Assembly: GCA_028015205.1 (NCBI GenBank)
Contig: CM051517.1
Coordinates: forward strand, 59,395,455-59,459,454
Direction of reading: 5' to 3'
From: Mytilisepta virgata
Lineage: Eukaryota; Mollusca; Bivalvia; Mytilida; Mytilidae
Length of the DNA stretch: 64,000 nucleotides
The notes under the pieces were generated by a model that saw only the letters and a list, made by a program, of their open reading frames with translations, did not search any database and was not told where the DNA came from. Position 1 is the stretch's first letter. The number at the start of each line of letters is the position of its first letter. The position numbers and the translations under genes were made by a program. Below are positions 12,590 to 24,457 of the stretch, one piece after another.

Positions 12590-13790
12590 TAAAGATGTGA
12601 ATTCGGTTCTAAATTTTAACAGAAGCATCAATGTATTCCCATACGAATGTATTCTAAAATTTCTACATCTGAAAACAGGAAAATAAATTACATGTTTTTT
12701 TTTCCTTCAGTTCTCCTATCGCTTGTAGAAAATAAAAAATTCCTTTAAATTATATAATTTCAATTATATCATTTTAAAATTATAGTCATCGTGGTAGGTC
12801 TGTCCTTTAATAGCTAATTTCTTCAGCAAATGGGACAAAACACTTCTCTGGCAGATGTTAATGACATACATGCAAGTTTAAACATTAATGAAAAGGCTAA
12901 TTATTTTGTTAGAAAACAACATGGTATTAATTGTACTTTAGTTCTTTATATAGAAATCTAAACTTGAAACACATAAATTTAGAAATGGACTGCAAGCAAA
13001 TTTGCATTTTGAAGGTAAGGAAGGATATGGCGGGAAAATTCTACAAAATTACAATTGAACGTGACAAAACTTCTGCAAGTGAACACCCTCATTTACACAA
13101 TTTGATATGTCGGCTTTACAACACTAAATTCTATATGCAAAATGTACCTCTCCCGAACCAATTCCAGGATCCTGTATTTCCTGTCGTGGTCTTTTACCCT
13201 ATACTTAGTATTCAATATTTTTCCAGATGAAAATTGTGCTAAGTTGTATTTCAACAAAGGAGATATTTTGTGCTTGTCTTTTTATGTCGGCTAATGGTCA
13301 TCGACGAAAGCCATGTACGAGGACCCAATAAAGTAATGCGGATAGTCAAGATAAAGAAAGAATAAGACCAGAATGGCCGTTTAAGATCAAAAGTGTATTA
13401 CCTTTGAATTGAATTAATAGTCTACACAATAACTGCTTCACAATTCATCTTTCAATAGACTGTAGTCCCCTATGTCTGCGCACCTAAGCCTTTTCGTAAT
13501 AAATTGAAGACTGATAGCAAAGAATGACAAAAACATATTTGTTAACGACATAGAATAATTATTCTTTTGTGAAAACAGTAGACAGATTAATTCAAAGTGT
13601 CATAGATTTTCCCGATAATTCGTGTAGAAACACCATACCCTTTGGTTTTGTAAGAACGTCAAATGTCCCCTAATTCTGCGCAGCTGGCTTAGAAATTGAC
13701 ACTGGCGGTGTTGTACTTCAAAATCAGGAATTGTAGCAGTACAACGGATGGCGCACAAACTAACTTGATCTATGTCGCTGGTTTACAGAT
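12590..13790. other. No gene seen; one odd open frame
   Basis: The 99-codon frame at 12931-13230 includes HPHLHNLICRLYNTKFYMQN and QDPVFPVVVFYP, which looks more protein-like than its neighbours. I do not recognise it. A fragment of the 16553 fold-back arm lies at about 13362-13400. Confidence 0.4.
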
Positions 13791-13854
13791 CTACCGTTGA
13801 GCTCAGTTCTAACCTCTCATTAAAACTGTCCTAAACACCCTGTGTTCTGACCTA

Positions 13855-13995
13855 GAACCATTTATGACAGTTCTACCCTAGAACCATTCTGGACGGATCT
13901 ACCCTAGAACAATTTATGACAGTTCTACCCTAGAACCATTTACGACAATTCTAACCCAGAACCATTCTGGACGGTCGTACACTAGAACCATTTAT
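13855..13995. repeat. 26-bp hairpin tandem repeat, left array of transposon copy 1
   Basis: This array has about five units of period 26. Two variants alternate, one with CCATTTATGACAGTTCT and one with CCATTCTGGACGGTTCT. Each unit contains the self-complementary GGTTCTACCCTAGAACC, so the array can fold into a row of small hairpins. It lies just inside the terminal inverted repeat. Confidence 0.8.
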
Positions 13996-14291
13996 GACCC
14001 TGGCATTAGTTTATGAATTTTGAACATCAAAATTATAAGAAATAAATGATTAATTTGTTGTCATAATTTTAAAATCAACTTTTATAATACCGAAATATAT
14101 TATAGAGTTAAAAAAAAATAATTCACTCAGAATAAAGTTTTTACTAAAACTATATGATTTAAAAACTAGTCGGTGTTATTTTCTAGTACATAAAACATTC
14201 CTCTACATATGTTTCGACAAGTGAACACTTTAAATCAAGATTTAGTCCCGTCCCTTCTTGAAATTATGATGTACGTTATATCTATGTAATT

Positions 14292-15070
14292 AACCGGATT
14301 TTCATAGGAAAATATCGGTTATTAATTTGGTGATGTACGGCGGGCGGGCGGTCGCCAAACAGTGTCCGTGCAATAACTTATGAACTGTTCAACCAAAGCT
14401 TTTCAAATTTTAATATGTTGTTACTGATGACAAAATGGAGGTCAAGTTCGATATTGACGATTTTCACTTTCACCGTTCAAGAGTTATGGTTCTTGAAAGA
14501 TTGAAAAATGGCTTTTCCAGTGGTGTCCGTGTGATAACGTATGAACTGTTCAACCAAAGCTTTCAAATTTTAATATGGTGTTACTGATGACAAAATGGAG
14601 GTCAAGTTCGATATTGACGATTTCCACTTTCACCGTTCCGATATTGACGATTTTCACTTTCACCGTTCCGATATTGACGATTTTCACTTTCACCGTTTAG
14701 GAGTTATGGTTCTGTTTGAAAGTGGGAATCTGGAAAGTTATTGGAGTGACCACAAGATTCTTTGGAATCATATAAAATAAGGTTATAATCTGATTGGCGT
14801 ATTTCTTTCATTATTGACTTCATGATTTCTGCCTACCAACCCCTGCTTAACAAATGTGTGTGTACTTATATACTCTCAAAAATTCCAATATTTGTCATTT
14901 ACTATAAATAGGAGGTCAAGACTGATTTTTGCCTTTCCATTTCTGAACCCTACAAAACCCTACAAAAATTCGTTTATATTTCTTTACTTCATCCTGTTTG
15001 GGAATCCAGATTTGCAAACATCATTTCCATGCAGGAAAATCCGGTTTGCTGTCATTCGACAGCCTCTTGT
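14292..15070. mobile_element. Nested insertion inside transposon copy 1, with AACCGGATTTTC inverted ends
   Basis: Copy 2 lacks this block: its sequence runs straight from the equivalent of 14291 to 15072. The block begins AACCGGATTTTCATAGG, and the inverse, CAGGAAAATCCGGTT, occurs at 15032-15046, giving 12-13 bp inverted termini. It includes a CGGGCGGGCGG run (14340-14350) and two diverged copies, about 162 bp apart, of a segment reading GTCCGTG...ATGAACTGTTCAACC. A 30-bp tandem repeat follows at 14607-14697. A small hairpin (GCTGTCATTCGACAGC) follows the right terminus. No transposase is present. Confidence 0.7.
14607..14697 (+). repeat. 30-bp tandem repeat, three units
   Basis: Three copies of CGATATTGACGATTTTCACT plus TTCACCGTTC stand head to tail. 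The period is a multiple of three, so the frame through it shows a 10-residue repeat (SDIDDFHFHR). Non-repeated versions of the same phrase at about 14447 indicate local expansion of a longer repeat, not a protein motif. Confidence 0.9.
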
Positions 15071-15104
15071 TTTTCGATAAATTGGTGAAATGCACTACTT
15101 ATTT

Positions 15105-15205
15105 CAAAATGGCGGTACTCATCCAGATCATCTTCTACCTTGCCATAACGAAATAAAATGGCGGTACTCATCCAGATCATCTTCTACCTTGCCATAACGA
15201 AATAA
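15105..15205 (+). repeat. 49-bp tandem duplication in transposon copy 1
   Basis: The segment starting AAATGGCGGTACTCATCCAG is present twice with period 49 and no difference that I can see. Copy 2 has it once (51853-51900), so this is a recent private duplication. Confidence 0.9.
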
Positions 15206-15904
15206 TATCGTTCATACGACCAAAGAGAATTAATTTTATAATATATCAAATATTTACCATATAAAAATGGCAAAAAGGGTAAATAATTAATTTAAAATAA
15301 ATTAAAATGTTACTTATCTGACACATTTGAAATCTCTGCATTGACGTTTTGGACCACATTATACACACCTCTTTATTCAAATACTACATTAACTATTTTA
15401 AAATGTAGGGTTATAAAAATTTGAAACCCCGCTGATTTTGTCAGCAAAACGGTTTACCTGTATACATACACATGTATCTGTGTACCTTAAATATTGGAAC
15501 AATAACCATCCGGACAATCAAGGTACAATATACATGTCAAAACGTTAATTAGTTATAATTACCTGAAACACATAACATGTTACAGAGAACAAATTTCTTT
15601 ACCTGTAAATTTACTTCGGATAAAAATCACACAAATTTTAACAAAAACAATAATTCGTTTTTCTTGTGGGTTAAAAAAAATGAAAAAAAAACTTGCACCA
15701 TAGCTCCTTATTATATGTATGTACTTTTGCAGTTTTGTATAAATTGGTCATAAATTTAATATTATTAATTATTGTCATAATTTCATATATTGAAATTATA
15801 ATCGATGTGAAATGTCACTACATATTTAAAAAAAATGTTAAAAGTTTCGAAAAAGCAAAGAAGAGGAGTATGTGCCACAATCAATACAGAGTTATCGGAC
15901 ATGA

Positions 15905-16080
15905 AAATGGACGGTTCTACCCCAGAACCATTTATGACAGTTCTGAATGGTTCTACCCTAGAACCATTTATGACAGTTCTACCTTAGAACCATGTATGAC
16001 AGGGTTGGTTCTACCCTAGAACCATTCTAGAATGGAATATAACCCATATATAACCCATTCTAGAATGGTTCTAGAACCGT
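15905..16080. repeat. 26-bp hairpin tandem repeat, right array of transposon copy 1
   Basis: These are the same 26-bp hairpin units as in the left array, ending in a larger palindrome built from CCATTCTAGAATGG repeated around 16021-16075. Because each unit is nearly palindromic, left and right arrays look alike on either strand. Confidence 0.8.
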
Positions 16081-16132
16081 CCTCTCTGACCAAATAGTTG
16101 AGAGGTTAGAACTGATCTCAACTGTAATTGTT

Positions 16133-16399
16133 TTGTTTGTTTGTTTAGTTAGGGTTTGACGCAGTTTTCAGAACATTTTGCTATTTCGCAGCGGCCAGTT
16201 TTTATTGGTGGAGGAAGCCGAAGTACCCGGAGAAAACCACCGACCTTCGGTAGGAAAATTGGCAATCCTTGTCAATTAAGATCGGAGTCGAACACACCTC
16301 GTCACAGGTGAGATTCAAACTCACAACCTCAGCGTTGACAGGCTAGTGATCATTAGAAGTCATGACGAACTACCTAGACCACTCGGCCACCGATTCCCC
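16133..16399 (-). mobile_element. tRNA-derived SINE A, full length, with 13-bp target duplication
   Basis: On the minus strand the element starts with a tRNA-like head: A-box-like GTGGCCGAGTGGTCTAGG (16373-16390) and a B-box-like GTTTGAATCTCACC (16307-16320). The body contains the shared block ACCGAAGGTCGGTGGTTTTC and CCACCAATAAAAACTGGCCG, and the tail is (AAAC)n. The head looks serine-tRNA-like. The identical 13-mer AACTGTAATTGTT flanks it at 16120-16132 and 16400-16412. The target spans the right terminus of transposon copy 1, so the SINE arrived after the transposon. Confidence 0.9.
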
Positions 16400-16552
16400 A
16401 ACTGTAATTGTTAAACCAATTGACGATCACATTGGTCATCCATTCCTCTGAGATGTGATGTTCAGAGACAGTACTTAATTGGCACTTCTGTGTAGTTATC
16501 ACCCCTACTTATCTATCTTATGCATAACTATTGGTAATGTTTAATGTTCTTA

Positions 16553-16930
16553 TTATCACTAGTAAAACCAGTTTGATCTTAAACCACCATTTCAGTCTTT
16601 TTTAATCTTGACTGTTTTGATTTGTAGTATTTCTGAGATTTCAAACAAAATCAAGATAACAAGACCAAAACAAGATATAATGCCTTGCAGTCAATCAAGA
16701 CTGGTTAAGACCAGTTTATAAAAGTTAAGAATGAATTATTCAATGTTTAACAATACATGTGCTGAACTGATCTAAACTGCTCTTGACCGATCTTTATTGA
16801 CTGCAAGGCAAGATATCTTACTTGATCTTGTTATCTTTACTTTGTTGAAGAATATAGACATGCAGAAAAAACAAGACTAAATAAGAATACACAAAACCAG
16901 AATGGCCGTTTAAGATCAAAATTGAGTTAC
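16553..16930. repeat. Long fold-back element
   Basis: Outer arms (AAACCAGTTTGATCTTAAAC at about 16565 and the inverse of GGCCGTTTAAGATCAAAATT at about 16905) and inner arms (GATAACAAGACC against CTTGATCTTGTTATC, and CTTGCAGTCAATCAAGACTG against TTTATTGACTGCAAGGC) nest inside each other. One outer arm recurs alone at about 13362-13400. Confidence 0.75.
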
Positions 16931-16934
16931 TATA

Positions 16935-19335
16935 TTCTGTTTTATTTCAAGAATCCAACAATGTGATTCGCTGTTATATTATTTCCTTAGGCTGTTTATT
17001 TAATTCTAGTTAATTGCATACGTGTATAGCTGTAAAATCCGCTTTGAACTAATTTTCAATCCCTTTCATAACCAGTATTACTTCGGAACAAATTTTTCAA
17101 CAATAATTGTATTTATCTACTTTTTGTATATGGGTAAATATATAGACGCATCAAACGGGAAGTATTTCATCGAATCACATTCCCAAAATTTTGAAATTAC
17201 TCATTATTTTGCCAAACAAAAATAACCAAAACCAATTGTTATGAATAAGACAGAAATATAAGTGGGTGTTATTATGCATTTGAGTATATCACTGTATTAG
17301 AAAAGCACGATTTGCTGTTCTCGATAGTCCTCTTTAATAATTCTCATAAATATTTTTCATTCAATTCTCAGGACTGTAACATATATAGAATCTGTCATAT
17401 TAAATTTATTTTGTATTTACTTATATTAATTCACAATCAGCTGAAAATGTAAAACACAAATATCTAGTGGAAAACAATAAAAATTATGATGGAACGTTAT
17501 ATTTTTTGTTATAAGTATTGAAAGATGAACTGTGAAGTAGATATTAGATGAATTTTGCTGATATTGAAAACAATAGTTCTTGTGATAAGAAAAATGAAGA
17601 CGATATTATCAATATAAATATTATGAATTAGTTTATTTTGTTGTTCTTATAACACATTCTTCACTTTAATTAAAGTTTGTATTTTGGTATAACCGCCATT
17701 ATTTGTTTATATGCAGAAATTCAGATAAAATAAAATTATGGGTTTTATAAAATGTCTGACGATATTTTATAATAATACTTATTTTAATTTTATAAGATAA
17801 TTATAGACATAAATTCAGGATCTTCCTAAAATCTTTTAGTATAAACAAACATAATTATCTCACTTTAGGAAATCGCGTGCCTCAGAATGAACTGAGTCGA
17901 ATTAGAAACTTCACCTACAGGCATTCGCTTCTAGTGCAGGGGTCATATTAACAATAAACATCATATCTTTATAGTCTTGTCCTGATATGAATATAATAAT
18001 TTCCATTAAGTTTACTTTTTCTTTATTATTATTTTATTTTTGAAATGCATTTCTTAATATGACAGCATGAAAGATCAATTTAAGATGCATTAAGATTTAG
18101 TCAAATTTTTGTGAGACATTCTTAAAATTGCTCTTATACAATCCCAGTACAATTGATAAAAAGAACATCTTCAAAGAATAGACAATATCAGGCAACAATC
18201 GAAGCCAACGTATAATTGCTTCCTGATAATTTCCACTAAAATATTTATGAAAGGCGTTTTTGATACTTAAGTTGTATTTATCAATCATAAAGGGAATTTA
18301 ATATAAAATAAGTATTAGTGCCGAGACTACTGAAATATTTCGAATAAACATCGGTTACACATGTACTTTGAAGTGTTATCTAAGCAAAATTTCAACCAAG
18401 TGAAATGTACTTATATTGCATGTAGTGTGGAAAAACAGCTGTAAGCTTAATATGAAGAACAACAATTAAAACGCTGTTCTTATGCTTGACGTTCTGTCAG
18501 GTGAGATTTTGTTAGATTTTATGCATAGAACTTAGTAAATGTATTTATCGTATACTTTGTTATGTTATTTTTGGATATAGATTACATTGTATTTTATTTA
18601 TAGGGATCATTTCACTTTTTAGAATTCAGGCCTAAATTAAAATTAAGTTTGTTTGCTTTAGCCCGCCCGCCCCTCCAAAATTGGCCCGACCAAACAAATT
18701 TTATTGACATTGCCAGCGACAATTTTTTATTTAATTCCATATTTCAGTAGAGTCAGATAAATTATTTTTGTTCAGTTTTGTTCAATATGATTTCCTACCC
18801 GGGCTACAGCAAATAATATTTTAAGCCTGGCCTCATATACATTTATACATTTTTTTTACATTATTTAGAATTAAGTAGTGTCTTAAAAGTCTGAATTATG
18901 TGTTTCATTGTGATACATAAATCAATTGTGTACAGTGATGTACAGTCAGTGTATGTAATTTTATTAAATAAGGTACAAATTTATCAACAAGTATGTTGAA
19001 TTGTTCACCAATCCTAATTCGCATAAAAATTCTTATCAGTATAAAAGTAGGTAATTTAGTAGTTATTCTATAAACATTTTTTTCATTGCGTGTTCAAATA
19101 CTCTATAGTGTGTATGATTAGTTATGGTACTGCAGTATTAGTAAGATGTACGTGCATCAACGAATAACTTAATATTGGATGTAACGCATCATTTGATTGG
19201 TCAAATTTGTTTCGTCTATCAATTCACAGAATAAATTTTCTTTTTTACTATGAACTCATTAAAGGGAATTCCGACGTTTTTGAAGTCAAAACAACCGTTG
19301 GAATTGAAATATAAAGATTGACAATAATTTTGTTT
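16935..19335. other. No gene seen
   Basis: AT-rich DNA, probably intergenic or intronic. A short GC-rich run (GCCCGCCCGCCCC at about 18661) stands out. Confidence 0.6.
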
Positions 19336-19341
19336 TCAGCC

Positions 19342-19443
19342 TATTCTAAGTAACCTCAATGCACATGGTGCACATTTTCAAATAGCCCACTACGCGTGTT
19401 GTTTAGTGTGCACCACGTGATTGAGGTTATTTCTTCATAGAAT
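19342..19443. repeat. Fold-back repeat with GTGCAC arms
   Basis: TATTCTAAGTAACCTCAATG with CACATGGTGCACA pairs with TGTGCACCACGTGATTGAGG and TTATTTCTTCATAGAAT. The arms are about 35-40 bp with a 30-bp loop. Confidence 0.75.
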
Positions 19444-19634
19444 GAAAAAAAAATGCAGTCTAAATCCTTAAGGACATAAAATTATGACTGAGACCGGAGG
19501 TTATCTAGAGAGAAGTAAATTATTCGCAGAAAAAATCTGTTTGTCAATGGTTACAAATATTACTTCTGTGTTAATTCTGTAATGACTTTGTAGTGATTCT
19601 GCCTGAAATTTTCGATCAGAAAATATTTGAAAAT

Positions 19635-19795
19635 TGAATTCTAAGGACTTTTATAAAGTTTTGAACAGGTATACTAGTATAACCTACTTTGGTCAGTTTA
19701 CGCTGAAACATCTGCGGTTTATGATGCGTAAACGGCCTCAATAGAGGTTATATCATTTAGTTAACCTGTTCCAAAATTGAAAATAATTCTTAATT
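19635..19795. repeat. Fold-back repeat, adjacent second unit
   Basis: Nested pairs are visible: GAATTCTAAGG with ATAATTC outside, GAACAGGT with ACCTGTTC, TATAACCTA with TAGAGGTTATA, and GTTTACGC with GCGTAAAC at the centre. It lies 190 bp from the preceding fold-back but shares no sequence with it that I can see. Confidence 0.65.
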
Positions 19796-19799
19796 AAAC

Positions 19800-22540
19800 C
19801 CAGCCTTTCGTGGTTCTTTTCAGGATGGCATTAATAACTTCTTTCAAAAACCTTTTAATCAAACGTTGAAGAAAATGTTTATATTCTTTTGGCGATATTT
19901 AATTGATATGAACATGAGCTATCGAACGATAGCTATATTGTCTTGAGGTTCATAAAACAACATTAATAACTCGTATACAATGCAGATGGGATTTTATTGG
20001 TCATATTTTAACCTAAGATGTCTTTCACCTTGTATTTGAAAAAAAAATAAATCACGATAATGCTTCTTGTTCCTGGTTGACTTCATGGTAATCAATTTAA
20101 TTGTTAATGAATGGTTGCCTGTTTATAAGACTGCCTTATTTTTTAACACATTTTTACCCTGCCTTTTTACCAACAGTCGATTTTTTTTAAATTCTTCCTT
20201 GCCGATCCCCCTATCTGCGATAAATAATCACCTCTTCCATTTTTTTCAGGAATTGAGAATATAGATTTAACATAAATGGTATTAGTATTGCTTCATTTGT
20301 TTAATCTTAAATTGGAAAGCAAATATGTGCTTAAAATAAACAAGCTATATCAATTTATCAGTCATTCTAATTTCTAAGAAATACATACATGTACATGTAT
20401 GTGATTATTTAGATAACCATTGGAATTTAGTAAGTTTTGTGTTTGTAATATATTTCAGCTTTAATATTTTATAACAGACAATTCCTTCCGTGAATTACAA
20501 AGTCGAATAAAATTAAAATGAACTTTATTTCAACAACTTTGTAGATGCCACGCTACCTTTTCTTAAATTTACACGTACATGTAGGAGTGTTTTCAGCTGC
20601 CCATTTGAAAAATGTGATAACCGATAACTGTGATATCCCAGTATAAACGTAAACTGATTAACACGAATTATTACTTCATGTCGAATTGAAATAAGCAACT
20701 TGACCGGTCTTTAACGTAGGGGTAAAGTCCTATCATGTGACCAACGTTGCTCATGTCTTTGACTTTTTTCAGAGATCTGTTGGTTCCTTTGAATGTACGA
20801 CTATTGATTACGCTTTTGGTTTTCTATGACCAGGTTGTTCATGTTTATTCGTTTTGGTGATGTTTTTATAAAAAATTTTATATAGCTATTGCTATAATTA
20901 AAGAGATAAAGTTACTTACACGTGTGTCCTTTTTTAATAAATGCATATTTGCATGAGACTGTCTTATCGTCCCTTAAACTTGAAAGATACAAAATCACAA
21001 TAAATCCATTTGTGTTATACTGATCCATCTGCTTATCAAAAACTGTGACAACTGGACATTGCAAAAATTAATTAGAAATCGTGCTTGGAATACACATTTG
21101 TGTAATAGAAAGTGCGTGATTTAAGTGTGATCAGGTGTCATATACTTTAACATTATTTATCATTATTTGTTTTATTTTCAGCATCATTTCTTAAATTTTC
21201 CATTAAGTCTTCTCTACAATTTTAAGTGAATATTGATTTAAATAACACGCATTCTATATTATTGGAGTGGCATCTACTCAAAGATTTTTTGGAATCTTGA
21301 TATAGCTTGTTAGTTTCGTATTTAACTGATCTGAGTAAATTCCTGAAAAGTAATTCCAAAAATTTCTACGTAAATAAATATTAAAAATATTCGATCAGTT
21401 TATACGGACCGAAGTGATAAACACTAGCTAGCGATTCATCTGTACGTCTCTAAATTTGAAAATCTCGCATTGCTGTATTCATAACATATTTATGGTTACA
21501 ATACACCATTAGAAGATTCACTGGGCGCAGCCATTTTATGAAGAGATGATTGAGCCCCAAAACGAATATCACACTCGCTTCCGATTGGTCAATACCATAT
21601 TAATGTGTAAATGATTTAAAACGAGAGTGGGTCTTTATTCGAAATATTCTAAATCAAACTATTTCTCATGAATGTTTAAAAATGTGTGCAAATCGAAGAT
21701 TTAAATGGTGGACCCCCGGATTTTCGGGAAAATTGCATCCCCCTTTTTTCAATCTTATTTTCAGGCAAGAAAAGCAACGGGAACATATATTTTAAATTGT
21801 TTTACAGTATTCCGTTACACGTCCGCCACAATGGAATGCTATAATTTTTCTATAAATTAATATGGAAATTTATTAAATTCTATTACTTATTGGGGTACCC
21901 CCATATGGGAAATAACATAGAACGGCTAATTGTTGTTTGTAACCTTATAGTGATTCAGTGACAATGTTTTTAAATGGTCTGTTCATGGGTTAGACTAATT
22001 CTCATGAGTTGTCCTTATTTTTGTTTTAAGGAAATGTCCTTGTGTTCGTTGTTTATCGGCGTTGTATCTTTATCTTGATGAATATGTGTTCAAAATATTT
22101 AAATATTCTTTGAATTTCATTCATAAATCAGTTGAAACATGTAGCCTGTGTAGAAAACTAATGTAGACGTTTTTTCGTAATAAATTTTAGGATATTGCTG
22201 TAGTGACACCAAACACAAATTAAAATGTCAGTTTTAATATAAAACAGACAAGAATACTGTAGTGTTTAAGGTGTATCAATTCATCAGGTATAAGAAAATA
22301 ATATTAATTCCATCGTATTTTCAGTTTGATTAAGCACAGATTCAACTTAATGCACGTGCGTTAACACTTAATTGTTTTTCAAATCTACATACACAACGGA
22401 AACTGATAACAAGTAAACCTTCTTTTAAGTTGGAAAACAGAAATTATTTTCGTGTTTTATTTAGATATAATAATATTCATTTTAGGCTAAATTATCAAAA
22501 ACTGGGTATAAATTCTCGATATCAATACATTGTATCGCTG
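19800..22540. other. No gene seen
   Basis: AT-rich. Includes a perfect 20-bp palindrome of ACATACATGT type at 20383-20402. Frames are short and unremarkable. Confidence 0.6.
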
Positions 22541-22544
22541 TATG

Positions 22545-22885
22545 TTTGTTTATTCAACATTGGCTAGAGGTTTACGGGGAGTGTAGAGATATCACAAAAC
22601 ATGTTTAACCCCGCCGCATTTTTGCGCCTGTCCCAAGTCAGGAACCTCTAGCCTTTGTAGTCTTGTGTGTTTTTTGAATTTTTGTTTATTTTTATGTTTC
22701 GGAGTTTAGTGTGCCGTTCACTTTGCTGAACGAGTATACATTACTGTTTAGGGGCCAGCTGAAGCCCGCCTCCGGGTGCGGGATTTTCCCGCTGCGTTGA
22801 AGCCTTGAGCAGTTTTTTGCTCTTTGGTTGAGTTAACGTTGTTGTCTCTTTGGCACATTCCCCGTTTCCATCCTCTATTCTATTG
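22545..22885 (+). mobile_element. Dispersed bivalve repeat, probable retroelement 3' end
   Basis: This block includes GGCTAGAGGTTTACGGGGAG, GGGGCCAGCTGAAGCCCGCC, TCCGGGTGCGGGATTTTCCC and GGCACATTCCCCGTTTCCAT. I recognise this order of phrases as a very abundant mussel repeat; that is memory, not a search. It is noticeably more GC-rich than its surroundings. No frame of note is present. Confidence 0.65.
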
Positions 22886-23612
22886 TGTATTTCTCTGATT
22901 TTGCACACTGATTAATGATGACAATTGAAATCCACTTTTGAAATATTTTCAAAAAGCAGTTAAGCATCAGTGAATTTCCTCTCTTCAAAATTTATTTGAT
23001 TCTTTTTCATTCCAAAATGTTTTACGTCTTTTCCCCTGTTTTCTTTAACTTTCCATATGTTGATCACAGTTTCATCTTGCCAAAACTCTGTGATATTCCC
23101 TTTCAATTAATTATTACTCATTTCAAAATTTTAAATGGAAACCTGAACGAATAATACATTTGTTAGCACGTTAAGACCAAAGTCAAGAACAGACCTTTGC
23201 GACATGCAGAATATTCTGAACGCTAAATCGTTTTCATCGGAAGTTGATACGCTCAAACACAAAAATGGCTCCAGTCCCAAATTTACATGGCATCAAGACA
23301 TGAATAAAGACCCCGTACATAGAAAGATCAAGAATAACATTTCTTGATAACATGACATTCGGAGATGAAGAATGGATTATAGTACACGCTGAGAGTAGAC
23401 ATCTTTTTCAATTGATGACAGCCCTGTTTTAGCATATCTAATATGGATAGCAAAATACGAAAAGACTGAAAATCCAAACAAATTACGGACAATTCAAATA
23501 GGGTGGTCAATACGGAATAATCAAGTAAGAGTCTTTCTTTTTTAATTGTTCTAGAATTTATCCGTGTTGAATCAGATGATCAGATTTGTTAAGAGTTGAG
23601 ATTACTTTCATA

Positions 23613-23905
23613 TTAAATGGAATAAAAAAAGTGTAACGAAAATGTGTTAAAATTAGTTATAGGGTAAATATTTCTTATCAAATAAAACTCAAAAGTCATC
23701 AAAAGTGTAGCCAAAATACTTTTAAAAACATGAAATTGATTACAAAGACAACATTTGTTTTCGTATTAAATAGAATTAAAATGTGTAACGAAAATGTAAC
23801 ATTTCGATTAGCTGTAGTCAAATATTTATTATCAATTTAAACTCAAACCAAAAACCTTTAAAAAGACGTAAAATTGATTAATAAAAGAACACAATAAGCT
23901 AATGT
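23613..23905 (+). repeat. Tandem duplication of about 150 bp, diverged
   Basis: Two units share GTGTAACGAAAATGT, a following TTAGTTA or TTAGCTG, AAATATTT, AAACTCAAA and an end with TAAAATTGATTA or GAAATTGATTA. It is AT-rich and non-coding. Confidence 0.75.
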
Positions 23906-24457
23906 AAAATAATCAATTCTTAGAATCATAAATAATAATGTTACATATATATTATTTTCAATATCAAACAAAATATGTACCTTTTTTAGCAGTTCAGATA
24001 TAGTTTTATTAATAAACGATAAGAGTACCTTGTTTAAGACTGTGAAATTAAATTTTCCTTTGCATTATTGACTACACGTTTTCTGTGACGTTATAGTGAT
24101 TAATTTTGCGAAGTGCTTTAGGAGTCATCCATAATTTTGAACATGTTTCACAAGTTTACAAAGATCACTCTTTTTTTGAAACCCCCCACTCCCGTCAAAA
24201 AGTGTATATCAACATTTTTTTTTACATTGTTGCTGTGAACTGGTACAACTCCTTACTCGGAAAGAGGATTTACAGACGTTGTTAAATCCCTTGCAATTAC
24301 CAAGCCCAAAGCATACGAGTCACACAATAATTTGCCGTTTGTTGGATTTATGTCACCTTGTACTTTTTTTTAAAAAAAAATCATGAAATCTATAATTATT
24401 ACTAGCATGTATTCCCTTTTTCACATAATATCGACGAAGGGGGCATTTATACCGTTT

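Larger units (their letters stand above)
13794..16124. mobile_element. Non-autonomous TA-flanked DNA transposon, copy 1
   Basis: This is a 2.33 kb element with 26-bp terminal inverted repeats. The left end is CCGTTGAGCTCAGTTCT then AACCTCTCA; the right end is its inverse with few mismatches. It is bordered by TA at 13792-13793 and 16125-16126. Inside each end lie arrays of a 26-bp unit (AGAACCATTTATGACAGTTC then TACCCT) at 13855-13995 and 15905-16080. The interior (13996-14290, 15072-15890) is AT-rich and matches copy 2 at 51525-52610 almost throughout. There is no transposase frame. The TA target and CAGT-type ends point to Tc1/mariner-like mobilisation, which is inference. A 0.78 kb nested insertion (about 14292-15070) and a 49-bp tandem duplication (15105-15205) are private to this copy. 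Confidence 0.85.

Noticed and set aside
13855..13995. CRISPR-like array
   Set aside because: The 26-bp units are contiguous with no unique spacers, in a eukaryotic transposon.
14595..14780. 61-codon frame with a perfect 10-residue DIDDFHFHR repeat
   Set aside because: The repeat is a 30-bp DNA duplication inside a nested transposon, and frame preservation follows from the period alone.
15693..16019. 108-codon frame
   Set aside because: It lies in transposon copy 1 and runs into the hairpin array. The matching interior of copy 2 is broken differently.
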